From positions 51,202,501 to 51,266,500 of the forward strand of contig NC_081825.1 in the NCBI RefSeq assembly GCF_030867095.1: a stretch of DNA of 64,000 nt, written 5' to 3'. The DNA comes from Alligator mississippiensis (lineage: Eukaryota; Chordata; Crocodylia; Alligatoridae). Below are positions 48,164 to 59,556 of the stretch, in pieces; the first letter of the stretch is position 1, and the number at the start of each line of letters is the position of its first letter. The position numbers and the translations under genes are program-made. The notes beneath the pieces were generated by a model, which worked only from the letters and a program-made list of their open reading frames with translations, did not search any database and had not been told where the DNA came from.

Positions 48164-49119
48164 GTAATGAGCTTTGTGTTGCTGTGCTGTTGTTCCCAGG
48201 TTTTCTTGCTGAGGACTAGGACCCTGGTTACTTTTCTGTATGGCAGGAAAGCCATGTTGGGTTTTGCAGTTTTAAAATAGTTCCCCAGAAGTCAGTTGGT
48301 CACTAACACTTTATGCTTCTTTATAATGTAACATTAAACTGTTGAGTAGATAGTATAATTAGTGAGCCCAGTCCTGCAAATGCTTACACAAACAAGTATT
48401 GTGCCTTTATTGCATTGAGTGGACCAACAATTGGATTGGTTCTGTGAACAAAGGTACTTAAATGCATGTTTGCAGGTTGGGCTCTGTGCTGTTGCTGCAC
48501 AGAGATAGTAAGAGCTGTGCTGTGGCAGTGGCCTCAGTCTCATATTGAGCATTTTGGGAGCACAGGGGTCTGATGAGAACTCTTGAAAGGTATTGTGCCT
48601 AAAGCAAGCAGCCTTCTGATGCTTGAGGGCCACTGCTCTAGGTAGCAAGTGGTATCAACTCCTCTCATGGACTGGCTAGCACCACTGCTCAGTGGGAAGG
48701 AGTGAGGCAGCAGTCTGCCCTCCTTTGGAGAAGCTACTACTGCCAAGTGTACTGGTTGTACAATCCTGGTAATCCCCGAGCTTCATGATTCTCACGTGAT
48801 TAATCTGTGCACAGGAAATGCAAAGAGTGAGGAGGCTACTTGTGCCCTTTTTTTCCCTTATGCACACATGTAGGTGCTGGACATAGTTGGTCCTTCACTC
48901 TGTAGATTTTATGATTCAGTTGTGGAATCAGTACTACAGCTGTGATGGAATTGAAAACTAGTTCTGTTTAAATCAATGGGGATTTTATCACTGACTTTAA
49001 TGGGACCAGGATTTGACTGTAGATTTCCATTATATCCTGCTGCAATCCATGCTCTGCATTCTTGTTTTTAACATTTCTTTCATTCATAGTTTTTTCCCCT
49101 TTTTTCACCCTTTTTGGAG

Positions 49120-49202
49120 GAGACTTTCAAAATCATAAAGTTAATTTGGGCTGAAATACAAGTGCGGCAACTCCCTACTAGTTGTGCCTTTGAAAATCTC
49201 TC
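49120..49202. repeat. Short palindromic repeat with GAGATTTTCAAA ends
   Basis: The ends GAGACTTTCAAAATCA and (inverted) GAGATTTTCAAAGGCAC are imperfect inverted repeats. Similar ends are at 51775-51906 and 62479-62576, which suggests one small DNA-transposon family. Confidence 0.5.
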
Positions 49203-51774
49203 ACAATATTTTAAATGTTTACTTGCTTTTTGTCTTTTTCTATAACATTATACGCATACATCTCTTAAGTCAGCATTACATTTGATTGTACAGGTATTAA
49301 GAAATTTAGTTAAGATTCCCTTTGCAACCTAAATTCACGTCTCCATGACTAGCAGTTTCTAAAGCAGTCTTTTTAGGTGATCACACACAGTTGGGCAATG
49401 TGATATGCAATGTGTCAAATTCTGCCACATATTGCAGTGGAAAGGAACTATAACTTTGTTTTTTTCTAGCCCTGTGGGTGTTTATACAAAGTGCTGTATT
49501 GCTACTATGTTTTTAAGCTCATATTTATTACTGCCCTCCACCAGGATTTTTATAGGACATCATGCACATATTGTCCATTTCTGTTTTAGCTAAATATTTT
49601 TTTCATCTTTAAATGAGCTTCTGCAGTGTTTTCTGTAATGCGTACAAGTTGAATTTTAGTCCTCCTATAATAAGACTGTAAAAACTTGTTTTCTGCTTAT
49701 ATTGTGTCTTTCTTTATAAATTATCATGGGTAGCACGTCTTTCGTGTTACTGCATGTGCTGTACAATCGTGTCAGAGAAGACTTCACTTATTATACAGGG
49801 TGTGTTAAAGTTGATAAGGGAGTTTTACCTCTAAAATGTCAGTCTTTGGTGTAAATACAATCTCAAAGCAAATATGTGCTTGTGTAGAACATATATGATA
49901 AACTGGGCACTGCAGCTGATAGCAGACTTATAGCAGATCTAGATCAGGGAACAGCCCCTATCGTCTGTTTTTCAATTTCCTAAATCTGTGAACTGTAGTT
50001 TGATATACTTTAGTTTGAAAATAGGCAGACATTCTTGTGATGGGACATGTCTTCACTTTTCAGTACATGTCAGTACATGTCAAGACTTATGTGTAATAAA
50101 ATCAGTCCATTAATATCTTTTTCACTCTTAATCACGTTTAAATTTAAATTTTAAAATATCCAAGCAATAAAATCATTTTATGGGCACATTGTTTGCTACA
50201 ACTATACATCTATCTGCCTTTGCATTTTAGACATTTTAAAATGAGAAAGAAGTAATTTGAATTAGTAATTTCTATTATTCTCATTCTAATATGTTACAAA
50301 AGAACCAGAATGACTGAAAAGAATTTAAAGAAATTTGTGCTTTAAAGAAGAGACTTTGTATGTCAAATTTCATCTGGGAGAGAATGGTAATGTCTGAGGT
50401 ATAAACCACTGGAATATTAAGTGTTAAAACAGTAACAATAACACTTCTAAACTATAGCAGTAATACAATAAATATACTATCATGTACAAATAATCAGACT
50501 GTGTATTCTTTGTATATTTGTCAAGTCTTCTATATTTCTATTTACAGTTTTGCTTGCAGAAGATGCTTGATTCTCAGGAGAAAAAATGGTTATAGATTTT
50601 AAATTGGCAGTTTTAAAATAACTTATACACTAAACCCTTTCCAGCATCAAGTGTCCCTTCATGGGACTGTTCATTTCCTGGTACATAGATGTGATTGGAC
50701 CTTATCAGTATTCTCAGAATCAAATTTAACAGTGAAGAGACGCGTATTGAGCTTGCAAACCAGGAAATACCCTCTGTTGCAATAACTGTTTTAAATACCC
50801 ATAACCAGAAGTTAGCATGCGAACTACCAGGCAGGACTTGAAGCAGTTTATAAAATAAACGTTCACTTGACTACAAGGCAGTTGCTTGTGAGATTCTCTG
50901 TTTTGATTGTCCATGCAGTTGGAGATGCCAGAGGAGGTAGGACAATGCTTGAATATAAAATAGAAGCAGAATAAATTGTACCATGGCTGCCAACTGAAAA
51001 CAATGTAAGTCTACCTCATGTTTTGTTTTTTATCCTCTGGGAAATCAGCTTAAGCATTTAATGTACTATAAATTTATAGCTAGAAAAGCCAAATATTAGG
51101 GCTGTAAACTGAAGTAGGTTATTGCAGTTCATTTGTCTACACGTCACTGTGAGGTGATCATTCCTTTTTGTACAAATAAACTCCAGAATTGTCTCTACTC
51201 TTAACATGTGAAGGAAACATAGTAATGATTTCATGCAGTAATGCTCATTAGAGGGACATTCAATTTAGAAATTCAATTGTGGGATTTTTTTAGTTTTCAT
51301 TTCTCTTGCACAATCGGTCATCAAGTCTCTCTCATGCGTATATGAATATTGCATATAGCTATTGGAGAAGAGAAAAATATTTCCAACTATTGGAAAATGT
51401 GATTAAGTCTTTGTAGGGTCCAGAGGAGCACTATGAAGTTACTTTTAATTAACTTGTTAAAACTAAGTTTCAAAATCATTGTATCCTCATCAGTCTAACA
51501 GTTGGGGTGGAGGGTCTATTCCTTTGACTTATAGTCTTAATTCTTTGTTGAAAGACAGGTAACAAAGACATGTTAAACATATTTTTTATTGCAGTAGATA
51601 CCGCATCACTTCTAAGACCAAAAAAGATTCCTGTCATATGAGATCTATATCTAAAGTCAGTTTTTTCTTTGTTGTCATCACAGAAGTTCCATGTTATCTT
51701 GAATTACAGAACTGCTTAAATAATCAAATTAGTTAGTGTGCAGTGTTTTTATGTATTACACCTGGAAGCTTGGA

Positions 51775-51906
51775 TACATTTTCAGAAGTGCCTGAGGAGC
51801 CTAGATTACATTTTCACTAGTGAACTATGGGATTTGGAGCCTAATGCTCAGTGAAACCTGGAGGGACTTGACCTCCTAATGACTTGCATGCTTTTGAAAA
51901 CTTACC
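51775..51906. repeat. Short palindromic repeat of the TTTTCAAAAG group
   Basis: It begins with ACATTTTCAGAAGTGCCTGA and ends with GCTTTTGAAAACTT; the middle has GGGATTTGGAGCCTAATGCT and ACCTCCTAATGACTT. The layout matches a common reptilian palindromic element known to me only by its general text. Confidence 0.5.
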
Positions 51907-52231
51907 CCATTTGCTTAGAGAGAGCTGACTTGTGTGTAATATAAATGGTTATAATAAAGAAACAATATTATTGAATTTTTACTCTAGAGTGATTTTTTTA
52001 TGCTACGAGGTGGAATAATGGGGCCTTTAATCCCTGCTTCAAGAACATAACTTGCAACCACCAAAAAAGATGCCCTGAGAGGCTTATTTTGATGATGAAT
52101 TACTGGTTTATGTTTTCATTGGGTTGTAAATGTTAAATTTTAATTTTCCTCTTTCAGGAAGGTCATTTGACTCATTGAACAGTTGACAGGATCATACACT
52201 TGTGTGGGAGAGAAGGGGATTTTATACTCCA

Positions 52232-52300
52232 ATGAAACACCCAAGTTTTGAAATGCTAAGAAATCTGGATGACTTCTTGCTGAATAGAAATTATTTCTGA
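52232..52300 (+). promoter_or_regulatory. Upstream ORF in the RHOH leader (22 codons)
   Basis: An ATG at 52232 opens a 22-codon frame with a second in-frame ATG at codon 8 and a stop at 52298-52300, 53 bp before the RHOH start. If the exon begins at 52158, ribosomes would meet this ATG first, so it could lower RHOH translation. Its peptide resembles nothing known. Its role is inferred from position only. Confidence 0.4.
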
Positions 52301-52353
52301 AGGTCTACTCTTGGTGCGTTGAAACAGGACAATTTGAGGCGGACTCTGAGAAA

Positions 52354-52929
52354 ATGTTGGATTCAATCAAGTGTGTCCTGGTTGGAGACTCTGCAGTGGG
52401 GAAAACATCACTCTTGGTACGTTTCACCTCTGAGACTTTTCCAGATGCTTACCGGCCCACAGTGTATGAAAACACAGGGGTGGATGTCTTCATGGATGGT
52501 GTGCAAATTAGTCTTGGCCTTTGGGATACATCAGGCAGTGAAGCCTTCAAAGGTATCCGTCCCCTCTCCTATCAACAAGCTGATGTAGTACTAATGTGCT
52601 ATTCAGTGGCGAACCACAATTCCTTTTTAAACCTGAGGAGTAAGTGGATGTCCGAGATCAGGAACCATTTGCCCCGAATCCCTGTTTTAGTGGTGGCCAC
52701 TCAGACTGACCAGCGAGAAACAGGACCCTATCGTTCATCCTGCATCAGCCCACTAGATGGGAAGCGGCTGGCCCGGGAGGTCAAAGCCAAAGGCTACTTG
52801 GAATGCTCTGCCCTCAGCAACAGAGGAGTGCAGCAGGTATTTGAGCATGCAGTCCGGACTGCAGTGAATCAAGCCAAGAAACAGAATAGGAGGAAGCTCT
52901 TTTCTATTAATGAGTGCAAGATCTTTTAA
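52354..52929 (+). CDS. RHOH: Rho-related GTP-binding protein RhoH
   Basis: This is a complete 191-residue atypical Rho GTPase of the usual family length. Visible parts: P-loop GDSAVGKTS (11-19), switch [13 protein letters not shown] (33-44), WDTSGSEAF (57-65), TQTD for guanine recognition (116-119), ECSAL (150-154), a basic tail NRRK (178-181) and the prenylation box CKIF (188-191). Ser13 and Ser62 stand where typical GTPases have Gly12 and Gln61, which fits the known lack of GTPase activity and control by expression level. Tyr73 and Tyr83 lie in the ITAM-like stretch reported to bind ZAP-70 or Syk when phosphorylated. The family acts at the membrane of blood cells, mainly in T-cell receptor signalling and in restraint of Rac. 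The ATG at 52354 has A at -3 and matches the family start. No introns, frameshifts or stops. Confidence 0.98.
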   Translation: MLDSIKCVLVGDSAVGKTSLLVRFTSETFPDAYRPTVYENTGVDVFMDGVQISLGLWDTSGSEAFKGIRPLSYQQADVVLMCYSVANHNSFLNLRSKWMSEIRNHLPRIPVLVVATQTDQRETGPYRSSCISPLDGKRLAREVKAKGYLECSALSNRGVQQVFEHAVRTAVNQAKKQNRRKLFSINECKIF

Positions 52930-53985
52930 GTACTTTCAGTTGCCTTTTGGCCACATCACTTCTTTCCTTACACAGAGGTATACCAGCTCAGAAAATGGAA
53001 GGTGAGATGGCCTCTGAGAGAGAACCACAATGCTGGTGTTTTTGATGAGCCACTTATACTTTCAATCTGACCTACTTTTTTATCATCCCTTTCCATGGAT
53101 GATACCTTCAAAACTGAAAAGTGCAGCTAAATTTCCTTTCTGCACCAAACTGCAACAGAACTCTTGTTACCATAGGCTGTTTGGTCAAAAAGTACTGGAA
53201 TGAGCCTGAAATGGAGAAGCTGGGATCACGTCCATCATCTTTATTTTTTTAATTGTAGTTGTTGGTTTATTTGTCCCCATTTATTTAACAATAGAAGACT
53301 TTTTGTTTGGACTGAAAATCCTGCTGACAGATTTTCCATATGGAGTCTTTGATTCTAAAAATGTTGTATATAAAGTCTAACCATTGTATAGTTTATTTAA
53401 AAAGACTTGTACATTTTGTTTTAAACCTTTCTAATACAGAGTGTTGGCATATTTTCTTCTTCTAGCTAGCCACAAATACAACTGGGCATATCTGTAAAAT
53501 AATGTTCTAGGGCCAAACTCTACAGTTGTCACTCAGGCAAAACTGGGATATAGTAATAGCTGGGAACTGGAATGCTCAGGGGATCATTAATGGAACAGAA
53601 CCTTTCACCTTTGCTAGTTCAAATCTAGCCTGCCCAGCCCAGGAGTGACCAAAAGCTATTGGCATTTGATAGCTGTCTTATGTCAAATTTATTTTGTGGT
53701 CTCAGTCTAACTCCCAGAAGACTAGCAACTGTTTCAACAAGAAGGACAAGGACTAGATGGGCCTGAGGAAACTGACCTGCTCTCTCATCCCCAAAAGGGC
53801 ACTGGTTTCAGGCCTGGTATAAGGACATTCATACTGTCTTTACATGTACTGCCCTTGTTCTGTTGGCAGAAGATTTTGGTCTTCAGAGATGAGCTATTTT
53901 TATGAGCACTAAAATTCTCGCGCACAATTTTTTAAATAGATATTTTTTCTCAAAAGTATTTTTGCTAAAAACAGTAATTTACTTT

Positions 53986-53991
53986 AATAAA
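53986..53991 (+). terminator. RHOH: RHOH polyadenylation signal candidate
   Basis: AATAAA about 1.06 kb after the stop codon is followed by a GT-rich stretch (ATGTTGTTGG) at about 54005-54015, the usual downstream element. A second AATAAA at 54877, followed by TGTTGTCT, is a possible distal site. Confidence 0.6.
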
Positions 53992-54015
53992 AATAATTAA
54001 ATATATGTTGTTGGA

Positions 54016-56235
54016 TTTATATCATTTCAATAATTAAGAAATTATCTTTGGAGCTTGTATGCCAAACATCATTTTGTATGCTTTTGAATGATTAATTAAA
54101 TACCCATTACCTACAGGAGGGAACTAGCAATAGTTGGGGTGAAAACCAGAGCCATAGCCAGACATTTTGGTACCCAGTACAGGTCATGTGCAGAGCCGCC
54201 CCTTCCCCCAGCTATTATGTAACATTACTTCCATTTGATTTGACACCCATGTGCAAAGGGGACCAGTGCCAGTGCACTGCTGCTGCTGCTCTTGCTATGG
54301 TACTGGTCAAATCCTGAGCTTCTTACCAGATTTTTTAACTGCATAGAAAACCCTCTTCTGGGCTGGGAAACTCCATTAGGTTTACAGAGGGCTGAAGGTG
54401 GGTTTTAACCCTCTTAATTACAGTGGGGTAACCCAGATATTTTGTGCATCCCCTGAGATCTCCCTCATTGTGTTCAGGGCTACCTATGCAGAGGCCACGT
54501 GCCATCTCAATGCTCCTCTTGAAGACTTCAAGGCTTTCCCTGCCCATAGCAATCCGTCTCCTCTTTCTGTCCCTCCCCACAGGATTTGTGTAGTAGGATT
54601 TGTTCCTGTTGTGTAGGGTGGCTTTACTGGGGGGAGCTGGCTAAATCACACATCAGGGGTCCCTGGCCCTTTTCTTTCAACCTTTGCTTTCATCCATTCT
54701 ATTGTGCAGCAGTGCACTCTGTGGGGCCCAAAGGCATAGCACCATGGAAGGTGGTACTTCTACCTTCTACACAGGGAAGGGAGCGATCCTCTCTGTATCA
54801 GGGTATGCTTTAATCCTGCTTTCATAGGGCCCTTACTCAGGCAAACTCCTGCTAGTTTTTGAATGGAAATGTGTGTAATAAATGTTGTCTACTTCAAAAT
54901 TGAGTATGGACCTCAAGTTTTGCATTTTCAGACCCCTCCAATATTGAGAAGGGCTCTTTATCATCACAGGTAAATCCTACTTAACTTCTAGCTTTGGTTT
55001 TTACCTGGGAAGTGAACTGCTCTCAAAGTACCATTCCAATTGTTGGTAAGCAAAGATAACCTGGAAAATTAAACTATTCTCTCCCTCTGAATTCAAGAAA
55101 TGAATTAGTTTGTAACAAAAGGATGATGATCATTATTTGTATGGTGATCGAAAGGATATGAGAAGCCTCACAGATCATATAGTCATGACAGTGAGTAAGA
55201 GCAGCATACAGAAGAGTAGAACTGAAGCTGAAGGAGGACAATAATAAGACCCAAGGTAATTTAATTTTGGTACATACCAGTTCCTTCTGTCATACTTCTG
55301 TCTTGGACTGGGAACTTAGCAGGAAGAATGGGTAGAGTAAAAACACTATGTTTGACTTGGGATCTGTGCTACAGTTGCTTTACAGTGCAGCTATATTAGC
55401 AAAGTCTTCTGGTGGAAACACCACTTATATCAGCAGAAGGACTTCTTTTGTCAGGATGTTTAAACCACCTCCCCAAAAGACTGTTGATGTAGCTCTGTTA
55501 TTAAGGGGGTTTTTTGTGCCACTCCTGACACAGTTGTACTGGCATTTTTTTGTAATGTAGACCTAACCTGAGTTCAGCAGGAGTGTTCCCATGAATAAAG
55601 GTATTCATAACCTGGTAGGATCTCTAGCAACTGTGCAAAAGCACAATTCCCAGGCTAAAAAAGTTACCAGTATTGACCTTTTTCCAATTGGAGACCTTTC
55701 ATTATGAAAACAATGCATCATTCCCATTAGAAATTTTCATACTGGCTTTAAAATCTTGCAGACTCCTGTAGCTAGGGCCACAGCAAATGAATGCCAATCA
55801 TTCCTCAGCCTTTTGATATTCCTCCCTCGGTAATGCCCTTGAATTTTTGTCAGACATAAGGCAATGCATGCAAGCCCTTTGCCAACAGAAATGCTAAAGA
55901 CTAGAATGCTCAGAAATGGATTTAAACTCAGTAGGATTTCAAAGGAGTAAGCTTACCTCAAGGTCACAAATGTTTGCAGTATATGGCCCTGACTTAAAAT
56001 CCCTTGGGAAATAATCATGATTTTTTTCTGTATTCCAAATCTTACAGTCCTTCATTATTAACATTGTGTTTTCTGTAACCCTAGCTAAAGATAAGCTACT
56101 GTTAGTGTTACAAACATTAAAAGACAGGTATGAAGAGTCATGCAGTAAATCTTTGGACTCTTGTTTTAATTTCAGACATTTCTCTGGGGTTATCTCCATA
56201 GTAACTGATTTGTCACCATAATCATTTTCTGGAAA
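54016..56235. other. Downstream intergenic stretch
   Basis: No gene recognised. A decayed DNA-transposon-like block lies at about 55345-55570. Confidence 0.5.
55345..55570. repeat. Decayed DNA-transposon-like block
   Basis: Words such as TACAGTGCAGCTATATTAGC and TAATGTAGACCTAACCTG resemble the GTCTACA-type ends and the block at 23440-23630 (which has AGCATAGCTATATTAGC). The ends could not be paired reliably. Confidence 0.4.
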
Positions 56236-56573
56236 TCATAGAATTATCAAAAATCAGGGTTGAAAGAGACCTCAGGAGGACCATCCTTTGCTCAAAGCAG
56301 AGGTCCATCCCTCTGCTCAAAGCAGGACCATCCTGGCTAGCTGGGTCCTAAAAACCTCTAAGGATAGAGATTCAACAAACTTTCTGTGTACTCTGCTCCA
56401 GTGCTTTACCGCCCTCCTAGTGAGAAAGCTTCTTCTAATATCTAACCTAAATATGAAGTTGCTGCAACTTCAGACCATTGCTTTTTGTTTCATCATCTGC
56501 CACCACTGAGATCAGTCTAGCTCCAAACCACCTAGGTCTCTCTGAATCCTAGCCCTGCCCTCCAGTGTATCTA

Positions 56574-56959
56574 CAGTAAAAGCTTTGTTATCCGGCACCC
56601 ATGGGGAATGGAGGGTGCCGGATAACAAAATATGCCAGGTAACAGAGCAGCCTGAACAGTTACCTTTGCCTGTTCAAGCTGCTGCCTGTCCTGCCGTGTC
56701 TGGGGTGTTGCCGCCCCTCCTGCCACATCGCTGCTCCTCCTGCGGGCCCTGAGGGACAGGAGTGGGGACCCACACAGCCTGCTATGGCCCTGGGCTGTGG
56801 GGGCTTGGCAGCACAGGCTGCTTTCCCCTGGGCCATGGGGGCTCTGTGAAACCGGAAGTGCCACAGTGGGCACTTCCAGTTTTACTTTTCCCTTACAAGC
56901 CAGCATGCCGGTTAACAGAGCATGCTGGCTTGTAAGGTGCCAGTTAACACAGCATTTGC
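56574..56959. mobile_element. Tigger/pogo-like DNA transposon nested in CR1, TA target duplication
   Basis: The left end CAGTAAAAGCTTTGTTATCC and inverted right end GCAAATGCTGTGTTAACTGG both lead into GGCACC. TA stands on each side (56572-56573 and 56960-56961), and removing the insert restores the CR1 text (GTATCTA-TTCCC, compare GTATCTACTACTCCC near 9419). TTATCCGGCA ends are typical of Tigger/pogo relatives. Subterminal perfect hairpins lie at both ends: 17-bp arms 56584-56600/56613-56629 and 18-bp arms 56891-56908/56920-56937. No transposase. Confidence 0.85.
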
Positions 56960-57100
56960 TATTCCCCCCAAGCTTGGTGTCATCTGCAAACTTGCTGAGG
57001 GTGCATTCCCATCTTCCAGGTTGTTGATAAAGTTATTGAAAAAAAACTGGCCCAAAACTACCTCTGGGGCACTCCACTTGTTATTGACTACCAGCTAGAC

Positions 57101-57586
57101 CATTGGCAATGCATAGGGGGTGCACGTGCGTGCACGTGCACAATGGTGAGACGTAGGGGGTACATATGCACCCCTGGCGATCAGCAGCTGGGGGACCCCC
57201 ACCCCCATCAGCGATCTGGTGCCCCCCCCCCGAGTCAAGAGACACCAGTTGCCCATGCACATGTACCCCCTGAAGTTGGCGTTGCACCCCCTGAGAAAAG
57301 CACTGCTGACTCTGCTGGTGGTGCCTGTGGGTGGTCACTGCTCGCCATCCCCCGCAACTGCCGACAGCATCTGCAGGCGATCGCTGATCGCCAGTGGCCA
57401 TTGCCAATGCAGCCAGCAGCATCTATGGGTGGTCACCAGTCGGTGCTCGCCACCGCCTCCCTCGCTGCCGACACTGCTGCAGTCGTCTGCAGGAGCTCCC
57501 CACTTGCCATCGCCACCACCACAGTTGCTGCCTCCTGCAGGTTGTCGCTGTGCCCCCCCAGCCCCCAGGGACACGCGTTGCTCATG
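57101..57586. mobile_element. DNA transposon nested in CR1 with 8-bp target duplication AGCTAGAC
   Basis: AGCTAGAC occurs exactly at 57093-57100 and 57587-57594, and its removal rejoins the CR1 text. The ends CATTGGCAATGCATAG and (inverted) CATGAGCAACGCGTGT are weak terminal repeats (CATnnGCAAnGCnT). The body is GC-rich and starts with a near-palindrome of GTGCACGTGC words. An 8-bp duplication points to hAT, but the end sequence is not the usual CAGnG. Long ORFs on both strands are artefacts. Confidence 0.8.
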
Positions 57587-57860
57587 AGCTAGACATCAAG
57601 CCATCGATGACTACCCTTAGAGCCTGAATATCCAGCCAGTTTTGTAACCACCTTACAGTCCATTCATCCAACTAGGACTCCCTTAGCTTGCTTGCAAGAA
57701 TGTTGTGAGATAGCATATTAAAAGTCTTGCTAAAGTCAAGGTATATCACATCCACTGCTCTCCTCACATCCACAGAGCCAGTCATCTCATCATAGAAAGC
57801 AATCAGGCATGACTTTTTGACAGGCTCTAACAAATTATCTTTCCTCCATGGGCTCACTTT

Positions 57861-59450
57861 TGTTAACAGTACCACACAGTGCAGCTTTTCTGGGTTGTTA
57901 AATAATAAATGTTATGCCAAGATCTCATGTTGTCATTATCAACTGTGTGATGCCATGATTCTTATGACAAAATTGTCCTAAGTCATTATTTTTATTGGAC
58001 AAAGTCAAATGAAAATGTGCTTCTGCAAGACACCATTAGATGGATATACTATTTGTCTATCTATGTCCCCCAAAAGGCTTCTATAGCGTGCTGCATTACA
58101 ATGAAGTAAAGGCCATGAAATGGTTTGCATGCAATTCAGCTAAGCAGCAGGTAGGATTCAAAAGAAATCACATCCTGGATCTGGCTATAGTACATGAAAG
58201 TTAAAGGGGATTTCAGTGACAGTGGAGATTAATGGGTCCCAAAGCCTCTGTAAAGCAGTGTATGTCTTACTATCTTGGAGGGGAGAAAATTGACTCTCTC
58301 CGAACCTGTGGCCTCCACAGACACACGGAATGGAGCCTGATCTGTGTACCCAGGGAAGATTCAGGCTTTGCAGTTGTATATGTGTATGTATGTGTGTGTC
58401 TACACATATGCATAAATATGCATTAATCGTCCCCTCTGATCCCATCCCAGTTCATCATGAAAATGAGCTAACTGATGAATAGAATATTGATTTTAAAAAT
58501 CAATTTGGGTGAAGAACTATGACAGAATGAAGGAAAACAGATTGCATTTTTCTCAGCCCAATGGTTCAGAAGTTCTCAAAGCTCAGTAGCATTAGTCCCC
58601 ATGAACAAATTTTGCAACCTATTCACTTTTTGGTTTTCAGTTCCATAGCCTTCTCTCAGCCTGGGGCTGAAACAGTGATATGGAAGTGTAAGATCCCAAC
58701 TACAGAGGGTAATATTATGGTTTTGTTGAAATTGGTAAACAAATCTCCCACTGATTTCTGTGGGGCCAGGATTTCACACATGCTTAAACACAAGAACAGA
58801 GCAATTGTTACGCTGGATCTGCTCAAGATCCATCTGATCCAGAGCCACACTTTCCAGTGGTCACCACCTGACACTTAAAAGGAAGGTACAAGATGTGAGG
58901 TAATCTGCCTTAGCAGTAGGGTTATCCTGATTTCTCATAAGGATTTTCATAGGCCCTAAAGCAAAAGGTTTCATGTGGCTTGCAAAAATGTTGTTATGGG
59001 CAATTGGGAGGATGCTGGATATTCTTTTAATCATATAAACATCTAATCCTTTTCTTGAATCTTGCTAAGTTTTTAGGCTTAACCACTTCCTGTATCTAAC
59101 TATGCTGTTGTGTGAAAAGTGTTTCCTTTTAAAAGTTTTGAATTTGTAATCGTGTCATTTTCTTGTGTGTTGCTTTACTGCAATTATTTGGATAAGGAGT
59201 TCTGCAAGTATAATCCCCTTTAAAAGTAGCTGGCTTTAATATTCCAGTTACTTAAAACTGTGCCTGTCTGTCATGTGACACAGTAGATTTGTGCTGAGTG
59301 AGTGAAGCATCATTTAATTGCACATCTGCTAGTGTGGCTGTAGAGACCTATTCTTGAATGGCAATCCCTTTCACACTTATCACATGTGTAGCTCGTATCT
59401 AACAGTCTTGAATGTGGTGGGATTCTTTCTGAGGTTTCTTATTTCCTATA
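57861..59450. other. Intergenic stretch, no gene recognised
   Basis: No credible ORF. A degenerate TG/TA simple repeat lies near 58375-58430. The text CTCCCACTGATTTCTGTGGG at about 58745 resembles the old repeat also seen near 62880. Confidence 0.5.
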
Positions 59451-59556
59451 GTTTCATAGTTGCACAGTGGTTGGGGGCTGGAAGGGACATTATAGATCAT
59501 CTGGTCCAGTCCCCCTGCACTTGGGCAGGAAAAGACTGCTGGGATCACAGGTCCTG
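59451..59556 (-). mobile_element. CR1 retrotransposon 3'-end fragment
   Basis: TTCATAGTTGCACAGTGG, GGCTGGAAGGGACATTATAG, ATCATCTGGTCCAGTCCCCC and TGCACTTGGGCAGGAAA follow the same order as the 3' end of the young CR1 at 31815-31895. It is a short 5'-truncated copy on the minus strand. Confidence 0.8.

Larger units (their letters stand above)
48172..52157. other. Region upstream of the RHOH coding exon (intron or intergenic)
   Basis: No coding exon was found. Vertebrate RHOH has non-coding 5' exons, so part of this may be its intron or promoter region, but no exon could be fixed. It includes two short palindromic repeats (49120-49202 and 51775-51906). Confidence 0.5.
52158..54015 (+). other. 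RHOH: RHOH coding exon (leader part, CDS, 3' UTR)
   Basis: A pyrimidine-rich splice acceptor (TTTTCCTCTTTCAG, AG at 52156-52157) precedes a leader of 196 bp, the complete CDS and a 3' UTR of about 1.1 kb. The proposed end is about 20-25 bp after AATAAA at 53986. This layout agrees with vertebrate RHOH, whose coding region lies in one exon behind non-coding 5' exons. A further AATAAA at 54877 could give a longer 3' UTR. Confidence 0.75.
56236..57860 (-). mobile_element. Old CR1 retrotransposon interrupted by two DNA transposons
   Basis: The 3' end on the minus strand lies near 56236 (TCATAGAATTATCAAAAATC, complement of the CR1 tail). ORF2 pieces are CLIAFYDEMTGSVDVRRAVD with VIYLDFSKTFNMLSH near 57690-57810 and LSKFADDTKLGG near 56980. 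Two DNA transposons sit inside (56574-56959 and 57101-57586). The catalytic FADD box survives, but frameshifts, stops and a deletion after it (join near 56520-56535, GGAG shared at both sides) remove about 200 codons. The 5' end is truncated near 57860. Confidence 0.85.

Noticed and set aside
52319..52588. 89-codon ORF overlapping the start of RHOH
   Set aside because: It starts at a TTG and is a shadow in another frame of the RHOH coding sequence.
57143..57592. 149-codon ORF and overlapping frames
   Set aside because: They lie inside the GC-rich nested DNA transposon on both strands, with no domain.
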